NCBI RefSeq assembly: GCF_001591805.1
Contig: NZ_BCVP01000017.1
Location: 140,087-204,086 of the forward strand
Direction of reading: 5' to 3'
From: Neobacillus novalis NBRC 102450
GTDB lineage: Bacteria; Bacillota; Bacilli; Bacillales; Cytobacillaceae
DNA length: 64,000 nt
Shown here: piece after piece, positions 7,472 to 16,533 of the stretch
Layout of the letters: the number at the start of each line of letters is the position of its first letter
Numbering within the stretch: the first letter of the stretch is position 1
The notes under the pieces: model-generated
The model's database searches: none
Told to the model about the DNA's origin: nothing
What the model saw: the letters and a program-made list of their open reading frames with translations, nothing else
Program-made: the position numbers and the translations under genes

Positions 7472-9688
7472 CTACTCTTCAAGTTGGAAAGTATGGCTGA
7501 AATGGATTTTTCCATTCTCATCCCGGATTTCAACTGTAGCTTGCTTATTTGCCGGATCTACCTGGAACACACCGAAGTTGAAAAAATCACCTTCTGCATA
7601 CATGCTCTCTGGGCCAAACGTGGGATCCAATGTACCAGGATTTATTTTTACTGCTCCAATCGGACCGCTGATCAGTTCGTGATAATCGGTTTTGCCATCT
7701 TGATTGGCATCATATTTGATGACTTGGGCAAAATGGACATCGGTCGTGACGAAAAATACGTTCTTAATTTCTTTTTTCACGATAAAATCAGAGATTTTTT
7801 TGAACTCGTTCTCAAACCCGGTAGGATCATTCGGGTTAACTTGATTTCCATTTGCCCATCCATCCCTAGCATTTGCTTTTCCGGTTGGAACAGAAATTGG
7901 GACAGAAGTTGCTACAAGTTTAACCTTAGCATCTGACTCGAGAAGCTGCTGCTCAAGCCATTGCAACTGTTCTTCGCCAAGCATTGTTTTATCCGGACCA
8001 TCCGCTTTGGTGTTCGAATCACGGTAACCGCGGTTGTTAAGTATCATCATATCAACGGTATTACCCCAAGAATATTTGTTGTAAAGCTTGTCCGCTGAAC
8101 TGCGTTCCCCCGAAATGGGCCAATAATCCTTGAATGCACGTAAACCGGTCGGAGTTAACGATTCAGATGGGCCTGAAAAGTCATTGGTTACTTCATGGTC
8201 ATCCCAGATAGAAAAGGTTGCCGTTTTTTGTAAAAGACTGCGTAATCCCGCATCTGTTCGGTTCTCCTTATATTTCGCCCAAAAATCCTGTAAGGTTTCG
8301 GATGGAGGATAAGGAACAGCCGGTGTCTTATTATCAGCATAAATGGTATCCCCGCTGAACAGGAAGAAATCCGGATTTAAGGCTGACATTGCCTGAAAAG
8401 TTTTATATGGTGGAATCTCTCCCTGACCGCCAGTATCTCCGCCCCAAACCATTGTCATTGGTTTTAGGCTGTTTTGTTCTGGCGCTGTTTTGAATGAACC
8501 GTTCACGGTATATTTGCTTGAAACAGTATGTGCGCGATAATAGTAGGTAGTATCAGGCTTTAATCCGTTGACAGGTACGTTTACTGTAAAATCATGCTTA
8601 GCATCTGCATGACTGGTTTTGACGATGGAACGGTGTTTAAAGCTTGGGTCCGATGAAACCTCAAATTGAATATTGGCAGGTCCGTTTGCACGTGCCCATA
8701 ATACGGCTGAAGAATCGGTTACATCTCCGCTTGCTACACCATGTGAAATAAACGGCTTATCGAGTAAATCTACTAACAGGTCAGGGTTATTCGTGAATTC
8801 TCCATCAACACCAAGTGAAAGAAGGGCTGCCAAATCGTCCTGTGAATTGACCGTCCATGGATGGACAAGAAGTTGATTCTGATGTGCGGCTTCCATAAAT
8901 GTTGGGACAACAAGTTCTTTACTAGGGCCTACTCCGGCTGCGTATTCAGAGATGCGCTTGAATTCCTGATAGACATCCTTCCCTTTCAGCAAAGCGGCCG
9001 TGTAAAGTTGAATCAGCTTTACGTTTGGCGCCATGGTTTTCAATTTGCGAAGGCTTTCCTCACTGAATGATTCGAGAATAAGATGCTTGTCATTCAGCAC
9101 ATTCGTTTTTTTCAGGATATCAATCAATTTTTCTTCCATTCCAGGGTAGACATTTGGTGCTTTTGTTTCCATATAAAGGCCAACTTTTCCATTTCCTTTT
9201 TGTTTAACAAATTTAATCGCTTCTTCAAGTGTTGGTATGGGCTGTCCGACATATTCTTTTTTCGCCAGGTTCGGAAATTTTGCATTAAACCATGAACCTG
9301 CATCGAGACGTTTTATTTCATCCAGTGTAAAATCTTTCACTCGCCATGGTGCCCGGTCTGGATATAGTTCCATTACATTTGTCGTTCTTTCAAGCGTTTC
9401 ATCATGCAGGGCAATCAAGTGGCCATCCTTCGTCATTTGTAAATCGAATTCCACATAATCTGCTTTCATTTGCATTGCCTGCTTATAGGCTGCCAGAGTA
9501 TGCTCCGGCCCGTATGCAGATGCACCGCGATGGGCAATGACTGCAACATCAGACGTAATAGGACGTAAGGTAGATTGCCCATTGTCAGAAACTATCCTCT
9601 TTTCTGGAGCAGCAAAAACGGCCCAAGGTTCAGCGGTAGTTACAGCAATGGATAGACAAGCAAGACCAGCGATCAAACTTTTTTTCAT
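7472..9688 (-). CDS. Secreted glycerophosphodiesterase-PhoD phosphatase fusion
   Basis: A 738-aa exported protein with two catalytic modules. After a signal peptide (about residues 1-27) comes a GDPD domain at roughly 45-315, shown by VIAHRGAS, the EHTLAAY segment and EFDLQMTKDGHLIALHDE. A PhoD-type phosphodiesterase/phosphatase follows from about 320 to 735, with a small beta domain, then GGDTGG, FSGDTIY and WDDHEVTND. Together they should release glycerol and phosphate from glycerophosphodiesters and perhaps from teichoic acids outside the cell. The start chosen is ATG 9688, ten bases after AGGAG. A TTG two codons upstream is too close to that site. A strong PhoP box lies upstream, so induction by phosphate starvation is expected. 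Confidence 0.92.
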   Translation of the reverse strand: MKKSLIAGLACLSIAVTTAEPWAVFAAPEKRIVSDNGQSTLRPITSDVAVIAHRGASAYGPEHTLAAYKQAMQMKADYVEFDLQMTKDGHLIALHDETLERTTNVMELYPDRAPWRVKDFTLDEIKRLDAGSWFNAKFPNLAKKEYVGQPIPTLEEAIKFVKQKGNGKVGLYMETKAPNVYPGMEEKLIDILKKTNVLNDKHLILESFSEESLRKLKTMAPNVKLIQLYTAALLKGKDVYQEFKRISEYAAGVGPSKELVVPTFMEAAHQNQLLVHPWTVNSQDDLAALLSLGVDGEFTNNPDLLVDLLDKPFISHGVASGDVTDSSAVLWARANGPANIQFEVSSDPSFKHRSIVKTSHADAKHDFTVNVPVNGLKPDTTYYYRAHTVSSKYTVNGSFKTAPEQNSLKPMTMVWGGDTGGQGEIPPYKTFQAMSALNPDFFLFSGDTIYADNKTPAVPYPPSETLQDFWAKYKENRTDAGLRSLLQKTATFSIWDDHEVTNDFSGPSESLTPTGLRAFKDYWPISGERSSADKLYNKYSWGNTVDMMILNNRGYRDSNTKADGPDKTMLGEEQLQWLEQQLLESDAKVKLVATSVPISVPTGKANARDGWANGNQVNPNDPTGFENEFKKISDFIVKKEIKNVFFVTTDVHFAQVIKYDANQDGKTDYHELISGPIGAVKINPGTLDPTFGPESMYAEGDFFNFGVFQVDPANKQATVEIRDENGKIHFSHTFQLEE

Positions 9689-9730
9689 TTTCAATCATCT
9701 CCTATATGGTTTGTGTCTGTCACAAATAAA

Positions 9731-9782
9731 GTTATAGGAGATTTGTAAAGATAGATTTAATAGAATATTAATATTTAGTAAA
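9731..9782 (-). promoter_or_regulatory. PhoP box and promoter of the GDPD-PhoD gene
   Basis: Read on the minus strand, four TT(A/T)A-type hexamers recur at exactly 11-bp steps: TTTACT (9782-9777), TTAATA (9771-9766), TTAAAT (9760-9755) and TTTACA (9749-9744). This is the layout of Bacillus PhoP binding sites (TT(A/C/T)A(C/T)A direct repeats). A TATAAC at 9736-9731 is well placed as the -10 box, with no real -35 box, as in PhoP-activated promoters. The repeats are seen directly. PhoP control is inferred from them and from the product. Confidence 0.8.
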
Positions 9783-10151
9783 TTTAGAAAAAATAGTAAA
9801 TTATTATTATGAAATAATAGGCTGATAGTAGTTTTTGCGTGATAAATTACCTAATCACAATGATACGAAGGACGGTTCTTTTGCTTTTGGGTGATTTTGG
9901 AAGTGAGAAAACAAACCACCCCTCTGTTACCTTAAAAAAAAATTGTAGCTTTCTTACATGAAACCATTAATATATTATTAAGAAATTATTAATAAGGGAA
10001 GAATTAACAAAGTAAGTGGTACAATGGTATCAGGGTACCTGTCACGTTCAGAAATGGGTAGATGGACTAGAACGGTGTGTGTGCGTATCCCCCGCTTATT
10101 TTTTTTCATCAGTTTGATATGGATTAACAATGTTAAGAAAGGGTCTTTTAT
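9783..10151 (+). promoter_or_regulatory. Upstream region of the glycosyltransferase, with Pho-like repeats
   Basis: There is no gene here. TTAATA (9967-9972), TTAAGA (9978-9983) and TTAATA (9989-9994) recur at 11-bp steps, a possible weaker PhoP site, but the DNA is very AT-rich. A fourth repeat is missing and the nearest good -10 (TACAAT, 10020) is further off than usual. Copies of the dispersed motifs are also present: GGACGGTTCTTTTGCTTTT near 9869 and a degenerate GGTACCTGTCAC near 10038. A Shine-Dalgarno GAAAGGG precedes the gene. Confidence 0.4.
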
Positions 10152-11285
10152 ATGACTAAAAAAATATTAATTATTTCTTCTGATAACACCGGTCATGGCC
10201 ATAAAAGCATCACAGAATCCTTGTGTGAAAAGATTGGAATGGATCATGATATTAACGTGCATGTAGTAGATGGCTTTTCTTTGGGTGGACACTCACTATT
10301 GAATATCGGCAAGACCTACGGACCGATAACGAGAAGGTCCGAAAATTTATGGGAGAAGGTATTTAACTATTCTGCTGAAAACCCAGAATTAATTGACAAA
10401 TTTATCGAAATGCTTATAAGAAAAAATTTCCTGAAATTACTTGATGAAGAAAAACCCGATTTGATTTTATCTGTTCATCCAAATTTTAATGGTTCTATTT
10501 TGAATATTTTGGAAAAGGAATTTATAAAAATTCCATTTCTTACGCTTATTGCCGACCTTGTGAACATATCGCCACTTTGGGCGGATAAGAGAGCTGATGT
10601 AATCATTTGCCCCACAATTGAAGCGCGTGATAAGTGCATCGAGTATGGGGTGCCAGCTGAGAAAATAAAAGTAGTAGGGTTCCCCGTTCGTTCGAGATTT
10701 TTTAGAAATAGCACTAATAAAAAAGTGAATTATCGAGTTGGTACACCATTAAACTTCTTAATCATGAGCGGTGGTGAGGGTGTAGGGAATATGAAGAGTA
10801 TTGCTGAGATTCTGTTTGATCAATTTGATTGTTCCGTGAAAATTGTGGCGGGTAGAAATGCAAAGTTAAAGGCTGAGTTAGAGCAATCGCTTAAGAGGAA
10901 GTATGGAAATAAAGTGGATATTTACGGTTTTACTAAAGATATTCAAGATCTCATGTTTCAGGCAGATATCGCTTTTACAAGAGGAAGTCCAAATGTTATG
11001 TTTGAGGCGTTCGCTTCCAATACTCCGATTATGATCACAGGTGCATTACCTGGTCAAGAACAGGACAATCCAACCTTTGCTGAAAAATTGAATTTGGGTG
11101 TAATCTGTAAAGATCCAAGCCAGATTGAAGCTAAAATCAACCAATTACTTGAAAATGATGCTGAAAAGCTGAATCATATCATCCATTGCCAAAGAAAGTT
11201 TATCAACTCTCGAGCTGCAGAAGAAATCATCCAATTTATGTTAGAAGTGGAAAATCGTTTTGAGTGGAAGCTACAGCTTGCTTAA
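10152..11285 (+). CDS. MGDG synthase-like diacylglycerol glycosyltransferase (UgtP/YpfP type)
   Basis: A 377-aa GT28-family protein. The N-terminal MGDG-synthase domain (about 15-170) starts with the nucleotide-fold signature ILIISSDNTGHGHKS. The C-terminal sugar-nucleotide domain (about 190-365) includes MSGGEGVGN, AGRN, YGFT and the FTRGSPNVMFEA region. Such enzymes glycosylate diacylglycerol to make glycolipids, including the anchor of lipoteichoic acid. It has no membrane span and should act at the inner face of the membrane. It heads a run with an MFS transporter (68 bases downstream) and LtaS. The sugar and acceptor are inferred from the family. A different lipid acceptor is possible. 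Confidence 0.85.
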   Translation: MTKKILIISSDNTGHGHKSITESLCEKIGMDHDINVHVVDGFSLGGHSLLNIGKTYGPITRRSENLWEKVFNYSAENPELIDKFIEMLIRKNFLKLLDEEKPDLILSVHPNFNGSILNILEKEFIKIPFLTLIADLVNISPLWADKRADVIICPTIEARDKCIEYGVPAEKIKVVGFPVRSRFFRNSTNKKVNYRVGTPLNFLIMSGGEGVGNMKSIAEILFDQFDCSVKIVAGRNAKLKAELEQSLKRKYGNKVDIYGFTKDIQDLMFQADIAFTRGSPNVMFEAFASNTPIMITGALPGQEQDNPTFAEKLNLGVICKDPSQIEAKINQLLENDAEKLNHIIHCQRKFINSRAAEEIIQFMLEVENRFEWKLQLA

Positions 11286-11353
11286 TACGTTTAAAAATGT
11301 ACTTATTATGACTAAATGATAAAATATAACCAGATAAAGGTGTGTTCTTTTTT

Positions 11354-12769
11354 TTGAAAAGTACGAATCCTCAAAAGGTATTCACCATATTTGTATTTAT
11401 TGCCTTGGCTGCTTTTGATAATATCATCGTCGGATTATTTCCGCCACTTTTTCAGTATATTGCTGACGATTTGCATATGAAAATTGCTAAATTAGGGACG
11501 ATTTCAGCTGTGAATATTTTAGTTACAGCTGTTTCTTCCGTTTTTTGGGGATATCTATCAGGAAAATTCAAACGTAAAAAGTTGATTATCATCGGAACGT
11601 TGATTTGGGTTATCTCCGTATTTTTGACATCGAATAGCCATAGTTATGGAGAGCTTCTCTTTTATCAAATTTTTACGGGAGTAGGTTTAGGGTGTATTGC
11701 CTCTATTGGCTTTAGTGTATTAACCGATTCTATTCCATATGAGAAACGTGGGATGATTTTGAGCCTTTGGGGCATGGCCCAAGGCTTAGGGGGAATTGCA
11801 GGAGCCCTTTTGGCTTCTTTAACTGCAACCAACACAAGTTGGAGATGGCCTTTTGAAATCGTCGGTTTTGTAGGCTTTTTTCTCATTATTTTATACCTTT
11901 TCGTAAAAGAACCTGCAAGGGGTGGAGCAGATCCTGAACTGAAAGGTCTCATGGAAAATAACCAGTCCTATCATTATGTGATCGAAGCAAAGCAAATTGT
12001 ACCGATTATATTAAAAGGAAGTAATGTGTATCTTTTCTTGCAGGCACTTTTTATGAATATTGCAACAGGCAGTCTCATATGGCTCCCAACCTTATATATT
12101 TTTAAAATTCAACAACTAGGATACAGTATAGAGACATCGATGATTGCTTCGGGGTACCTATATGCCATATTTCAAATTGGAGGAATGACATCGGTTTACT
12201 TTGGTCACCTCGGCGACAAATTTCAAAAGAAAACGTATAAAGGAAGGGCAATGTTAACCTCATTCTTTGTATTTCTTACGATGCCCCTATACATACTAAT
12301 GTTTATGATTCCAATGAACAACCTGCGGCTGCCTGATGACAATAATGCTTTCAGTATTTTCGTTAGTTTATTGGGTCAGCTATTCATGAACCCATGGATG
12401 GCTTTATTGTTTATTTTGTCCTTTTTTGCTTCGGCTGCTCAATCCGCAAACACACCAAACTGGCTCGCACTTATTACCGATGTGAATTTACCAGAGCATC
12501 GAGGGACGGCTTTTAGCATCGCCAATCTTTCCAATAGTTTAGGCAGAACCATTGGAAACGTAGGAGTCGGTATCGTGCTCGGCATGATTTCCACTCGCTA
12601 TCATGGACCAACTTCTTATATAATAACCTTATCGGTCCTTCAAATTTTTCTCATTCCTTCAGCCATTTGTTATCTTTTAATGGCCAAAAAAAATATGTTT
12701 GATATACAGAAGGTGAAAGAAACATTGAAGTCACGATCAGAGCCAGAACCAGAGCCGGATAAGGGCTAG
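11354..12769 (+). CDS. MFS transporter, possible glycolipid flippase
   Basis: A 471-aa, 12-helix major facilitator protein. The loop after helix 2 carries GYLSGKFKRKK and the second half has GHLGDKFQKKT, the usual MFS loop motifs. The segment LPEHRGTAFSIANLSNSLGR resembles spinster-type lipid transporters. The TTG at 11354 is preferred because AAAGGTG lies 11 bases before it. A GTG at 11342 overlaps that site. It lies between a diacylglycerol glycosyltransferase and LtaS, and in Staphylococcus aureus the same kind of glycosyltransferase is co-transcribed with the MFS flippase LtaA. I infer a similar role here from context only. The sequence alone says MFS. Confidence 0.75.
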   Translation: MKSTNPQKVFTIFVFIALAAFDNIIVGLFPPLFQYIADDLHMKIAKLGTISAVNILVTAVSSVFWGYLSGKFKRKKLIIIGTLIWVISVFLTSNSHSYGELLFYQIFTGVGLGCIASIGFSVLTDSIPYEKRGMILSLWGMAQGLGGIAGALLASLTATNTSWRWPFEIVGFVGFFLIILYLFVKEPARGGADPELKGLMENNQSYHYVIEAKQIVPIILKGSNVYLFLQALFMNIATGSLIWLPTLYIFKIQQLGYSIETSMIASGYLYAIFQIGGMTSVYFGHLGDKFQKKTYKGRAMLTSFFVFLTMPLYILMFMIPMNNLRLPDDNNAFSIFVSLLGQLFMNPWMALLFILSFFASAAQSANTPNWLALITDVNLPEHRGTAFSIANLSNSLGRTIGNVGVGIVLGMISTRYHGPTSYIITLSVLQIFLIPSAICYLLMAKKNMFDIQKVKETLKSRSEPEPEPDKG

Positions 12770-12868
12770 TATTCGTGGGGTTGGAAACAGATTTCTTAAA
12801 ATGATGTTACAAGTTTTATATGGAAAGTAGAAAAATAGTATATTACCTTGTTGGTGGAGGGAAGAAAC

Positions 12869-14800
12869 GTGAATAACCTATTACAAAAGGGTCAAAGTAT
12901 GTTTACGAGATATTTTGCCTTTTTCTATGTGGCTGTATTTCTCATTTGGATGAAGACATACATAGCACAAATAACGCAGTTTAGATTAGGGGTGGAAGGA
13001 CCATTTCAGCACTTTCTATTATTTATCAATCCTTTGGGATCTTCCTTCCTTTTTTTGGGACTGGCTCTCTTTTTTAAAGGACGAAAAAAGTATAGTTGGC
13101 TAATGGTCATTTATTTCCTTTTATCTGTTCTTTTGTATAGTAATATTTTGTATTATCGCTTTTTTAATGACTTCATTACGTTACCGACGCTAACTCAAAC
13201 AAAAAATGCTGGAGAAATTGGCGGCAGTGTCGTTTCCTTATTAAAACCATATGACTTTTTATTCTTCATTGATTTCTTTCTGTTGCTGGCCTTACTTGCA
13301 TCTCGCTTTATAACAATTGAAGTTAGAGATGTGAATCGCCGGAAGGCAGGTGCGTTATTTTCACTTTCATTGGCGATTTCTTGTGCCAATTTAGGTTTAG
13401 CGGAAATAGACCGACCTGAATTATTAACAAGAGGATTTGACCGGAATTATATTGTCAAATATTTAGGGATGTACAATTACACCATTTATGATGCAGTTCA
13501 AAGTACGCAAGCATCGGCACAAAGGGTAATGGCAAACAGCGACGATATTACAGAAGTCAATAATTATACGAAATCAAATTATGCTAAACCCAATCCTGAT
13601 TACTTTGGTCTCGGAAAGGGAATGAACGTCGTTTATTTCCATCTTGAGTCGTTCCAAAACTTCCTTATTGATTACAAATTACACGGAGAAGAAGTAACTC
13701 CATTTTTAAATTCAATGACGAAGGATAAAAATACCGTTTATTTTGATAATTTCTTCCATCAGACGGCACATGGGAAAACGTCTGATGCCGAATTTATGTT
13801 GGAAAACTCATTATATGGATTACCCCAAGGTTCTGCTTTTATGACAAAAAGTTTAAACACGTACCAAGCGGCTCCTGCCATTTTAGGAACCCATGGCTAT
13901 ACTTCTGCGGTCTTCCATGGGAATTCCGGAAGTTTCTGGAATCGCGATGAAATTTATAAATCGTTTGGATATGATAAGTTCTTTGATTCAAGCTACTATC
14001 AAATGGACCCTGAGGACCTGGCACAATATGGGCTTATGGATAAGCCGTTTTTAAAGGAATCTATGCCGCTTTTAAAATCATTGCCTCAGCCATTTTATAC
14101 CAAGTTCATAACAGTTACGAATCATTTTCCGTTCCCAATTGATAAAAAAGATGCTTCGATTGAACCACATACCACTGGTGTCTCATCTGTCGACTCGTAC
14201 TTTCAGACTGCCCGCTATGCCGACGAAGCGTTCAAGCAATTTTTTGCATCATTGGAGAAAGATGGATTATTAGATCATACGATTATTATTATGTACGGTG
14301 ACCATTATGGAATTTCCAAAGATAATAATAAGCAAATGGAGCAAGTTCTAGGGAAAGAAATTACACCATTTGAAAGCACTGGCTTGCAGCGAGTACCGTT
14401 ATTGATTCGAGTTCCAGGATTAGTTGGTGGCGTGAACCATGAATACGGCGGGCAAATTGATCTTCTTCCCACACTGCTTCACTTGTTAGGAATTGATACG
14501 AAAGAGTATGTCCAATTTGGTACAGACTTGTTTTCTAAACAGCATGATGATCTAATTCCTTTCAGAAATGGTGATTTTGTCAGTTCAACCATCACATCCA
14601 TTGATGGAAAATTCTATGATTCAACAACGGGAATGGAATTAGGAATTGACAAGTTAGCAAAGGCTGAGAAAGGTCGGAATATGGCCGAGGAGAAATTATT
14701 GTTATCCGATCGAGTAGTAAATGGAGATTTATTACGTTTCTACAATCCAGAAGGTTTTGTTTCAGTGGATCGTTCTAAATACAACTATCATCAGAAATAA
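12869..14800 (+). CDS. ltaS: Lipoteichoic acid synthase family protein (LtaS/YfnI/YqgS type)
   Basis: It polymerises glycerol phosphate from phosphatidylglycerol on the outer face of the membrane. Five N-terminal membrane segments (about 10-195) are followed by an extracellular sulfatase-fold domain. The Mn site and catalytic Thr are visible: E260 in HLESF, T304 in HGKTSDAEF and D478/H479 in YGDHYG. The start is GTG 12869, eight bases after GGAGGG, giving 643 aa, normal for the family. It is the last gene of the glycosyltransferase-MFS-LtaS run and is followed by a terminator. Bacillus has several LtaS paralogues, and which one this matches cannot be settled from sequence alone. Confidence 0.92.
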   Translation: MNNLLQKGQSMFTRYFAFFYVAVFLIWMKTYIAQITQFRLGVEGPFQHFLLFINPLGSSFLFLGLALFFKGRKKYSWLMVIYFLLSVLLYSNILYYRFFNDFITLPTLTQTKNAGEIGGSVVSLLKPYDFLFFIDFFLLLALLASRFITIEVRDVNRRKAGALFSLSLAISCANLGLAEIDRPELLTRGFDRNYIVKYLGMYNYTIYDAVQSTQASAQRVMANSDDITEVNNYTKSNYAKPNPDYFGLGKGMNVVYFHLESFQNFLIDYKLHGEEVTPFLNSMTKDKNTVYFDNFFHQTAHGKTSDAEFMLENSLYGLPQGSAFMTKSLNTYQAAPAILGTHGYTSAVFHGNSGSFWNRDEIYKSFGYDKFFDSSYYQMDPEDLAQYGLMDKPFLKESMPLLKSLPQPFYTKFITVTNHFPFPIDKKDASIEPHTTGVSSVDSYFQTARYADEAFKQFFASLEKDGLLDHTIIIMYGDHYGISKDNNKQMEQVLGKEITPFESTGLQRVPLLIRVPGLVGGVNHEYGGQIDLLPTLLHLLGIDTKEYVQFGTDLFSKQHDDLIPFRNGDFVSSTITSIDGKFYDSTTGMELGIDKLAKAEKGRNMAEEKLLLSDRVVNGDLLRFYNPEGFVSVDRSKYNYHQK

Positions 14801-14833
14801 AGAAGCAAGAGGTCCTTTCCTCTTGCTTCTTTT
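14801..14833 (+). terminator. Terminator after ltaS
   Basis: AGAAGCAAGAGG (14801-14812) pairs perfectly with CCTCTTGCTTCT (14819-14830) and is followed by T residues. It starts at the base after the ltaS stop codon. Confidence 0.92.
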
Positions 14834-14968
14834 CATTATCATTTGCGACAAGGAGCCTGTCCCCATGGTTTCCCATTGTTCACAAAAATACCCTTAGTAA
14901 AAAATTCAAATAATTGTATTTTATGTTATACTTAAACTAAAATAATAGGAAAGTTGGTAGATAGTTTT

Positions 14969-15253
14969 ATGAAAAGTACTGGGATTGTCCGTAAGGTTGA
15001 TGAATTAGGCAGGATTGTGATTCCAAAGGAATTAAGAAATACGCTCGATATTCAAATTAAAGATCCATTAGAGATATTTGTCGAAGATCAGCGCATCATT
15101 TTACAAAAATATATACCTTCTAATGTTTGTGCAGTTACTGGCGAAGTTACAAGCAAAAATAAACTCTATCCAGGAGATATTATTCTAAGTCCAAAAGGGG
15201 CGGAAATTCTTTTTGAGCAATTAAAAGCAAGTATCCAGGTAATAGGCTCATAG
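14969..15253 (+). CDS. AbrB/Abh family transition-state regulator
   Basis: A 94-aa DNA-binding protein of the AbrB family. The N-terminal swapped-hairpin domain is visible as MKSTGIVRKVDELGRIVIPK, with LEIFVEDQRIIL after it and a C-terminal dimerisation region containing VCAVTGEV. It probably represses stationary-phase or wall genes, as AbrB and Abh do in B. subtilis. The ATG at 14969 matches the family N-terminus. A TTG at 14954 is in frame and nearer AGGAAAG, so a five-residue longer form is possible. It is a single gene with its own upstream region. Confidence 0.88.
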   Translation: MKSTGIVRKVDELGRIVIPKELRNTLDIQIKDPLEIFVEDQRIILQKYIPSNVCAVTGEVTSKNKLYPGDIILSPKGAEILFEQLKASIQVIGS

Positions 15254-15503
15254 GGTTAAAAAAGCTTGCGTTTAAAGCGATAACATAAGAAAGAGAGACA
15301 AGGGCAAACTGCTTTTTCTCTCTTTTTTTGATAGTCAAATAGATTATAAGGGGTATAAGCGACCTTAAACTGAGAAAATCATCAAAGTTCGGTCGCCAAT
15401 AAGAACCAATCCCCTCCCAGCCTACCTCCTATTACTGAAACTGCCCCTTTTTGTGGTATGCTGTAGAATATAATCTAAGGTTGGTAAATTTGAGGTGGTT
15501 TGA

Positions 15504-15959
15504 ATGGCAAAGTCAAAAAGATTCTGGGTGTTTGCGTTAATTATTTGGATGGCGGTAATCTTTTTCTTCACCCAGCTGCCATATTTCACAGGGGAAAGTA
15601 CGTCCAAAGCCCTCTTTAAGTTGTTTGCTGTACAACATGATACCACTCATTCAGCTAATGGAGGTTCGGTTCTTATAAAGGTTGTTAATATTATTCTCAG
15701 AAAGGCGTCACATCTAACAGCATTTGGAATTATTGCCATTTTGCTGTTTCAAGTGTTCAGGAACTTTCGATATCCCTATTTCCTTTCATGGTTTCTAACT
15801 TTTCTATATGCGATAACGGATGAATGGCATCAATCGTTTGTGCCGGGCAGAACTGCCTCATTTCAAGATGTATTAATTGATTGTCTAGGGGCATTCATCG
15901 CCTTGCTGATTGCACATTCATATACCTCTCGAAAAAGAAAAACTCTGCAGAAAAGGTAA
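15504..15959 (+). CDS. VanZ-like family membrane protein
   Basis: A 151-aa protein with four hydrophobic helices and the VanZ-family signature, DEWHQSFVPGRTASFQDVLID in the third quarter, plus RKASHLTAFGIIA in the middle. VanZ of enterococci gives low-level teicoplanin resistance. The role of chromosomal homologues such as this one is unknown. The ATG at 15504 has GAGGTGG nine bases upstream. A bidirectional terminator separates it from the convergent glutathione peroxidase gene. Confidence 0.88.
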   Translation: MAKSKRFWVFALIIWMAVIFFFTQLPYFTGESTSKALFKLFAVQHDTTHSANGGSVLIKVVNIILRKASHLTAFGIIAILLFQVFRNFRYPYFLSWFLTFLYAITDEWHQSFVPGRTASFQDVLIDCLGAFIALLIAHSYTSRKRKTLQKR

Positions 15960-15993
15960 CGTTTGCTTTTCCAAAAGTGCCGTTATCCGAAGA

Positions 15994-16031
15994 AAGAATC
16001 CCAATCACAAAAAAGACTGGGATTCTTTTGG
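15994..16031. terminator. Bidirectional terminator between vanZ-like and gpx
   Basis: AAGAATCCCA (15994-16003) pairs with TGGGATTCTT (16018-16027), with T residues after it on the plus strand and A residues in the loop region. It lies between two convergent genes. Confidence 0.85.
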
Positions 16032-16041
16032 TTTCTATAAT

Positions 16042-16533
16042 CTAAACATTGGATAACGACAATAATTTTTTTAAGTCATCCTCAATTCTGCTTGGTTCCG
16101 TAGTCGGTGCATAGCGTTCAACGACCTGACCGTTCCTATCGATAAGAAATTTGGTGAAATTCCATTTGATATTTTTGCTTAGAAGGCCTCTTTTCTGTTC
16201 TTTTAAAAAGGTGAATAAGGGATCAGCGTGGTCGCCATTTACATCGACTTTTGCGAAGATTGGAAAGGTTACACCGTAATTCCTCTGGCAAAACTGAACT
16301 GTTTCTTCAATAGCAGCGAATTCTTGATTGTTGAATTGTGCGCATGGGAAGCCTAGAACCATCAACCCATGTTCGTTGTATTTCTCATATAACTCTTCAA
16401 GTCCCTTAAATTGGGGAGTAAACCCGCATTTGCTGGCGGTGTTTACAATCAGTAATGGTTTGCCCACGTATTCCTCTAATGACTTCTCCTCACCATTGGT
16501 CATCCTCACATGAAAATCATAGACCGTTTTCAT
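16042..16533 (-). CDS. Glutathione peroxidase family (thiol peroxidase, BsaA-like)
   Basis: A 163-aa cytosolic peroxidase that reduces hydroperoxides with a Cys-based active site. In Bacillus the reductant is more likely thioredoxin or bacillithiol than glutathione. The catalytic residues are visible: C36 in NTASKCGFTPQ, the Gln region as GFPCAQFNNQE, and the Trp-Asn pair as KWNFTKFLID. I place the start at ATG 16533 because GAGGAGG is upstream. The frame stays open for eight further codons. It is monocistronic. Confidence 0.92.
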   Translation of the reverse strand: MKTVYDFHVRMTNGEEKSLEEYVGKPLLIVNTASKCGFTPQFKGLEELYEKYNEHGLMVLGFPCAQFNNQEFAAIEETVQFCQRNYGVTFPIFAKVDVNGDHADPLFTFLKEQKRGLLSKNIKWNFTKFLIDRNGQVVERYAPTTEPSRIEDDLKKLLSLSNV

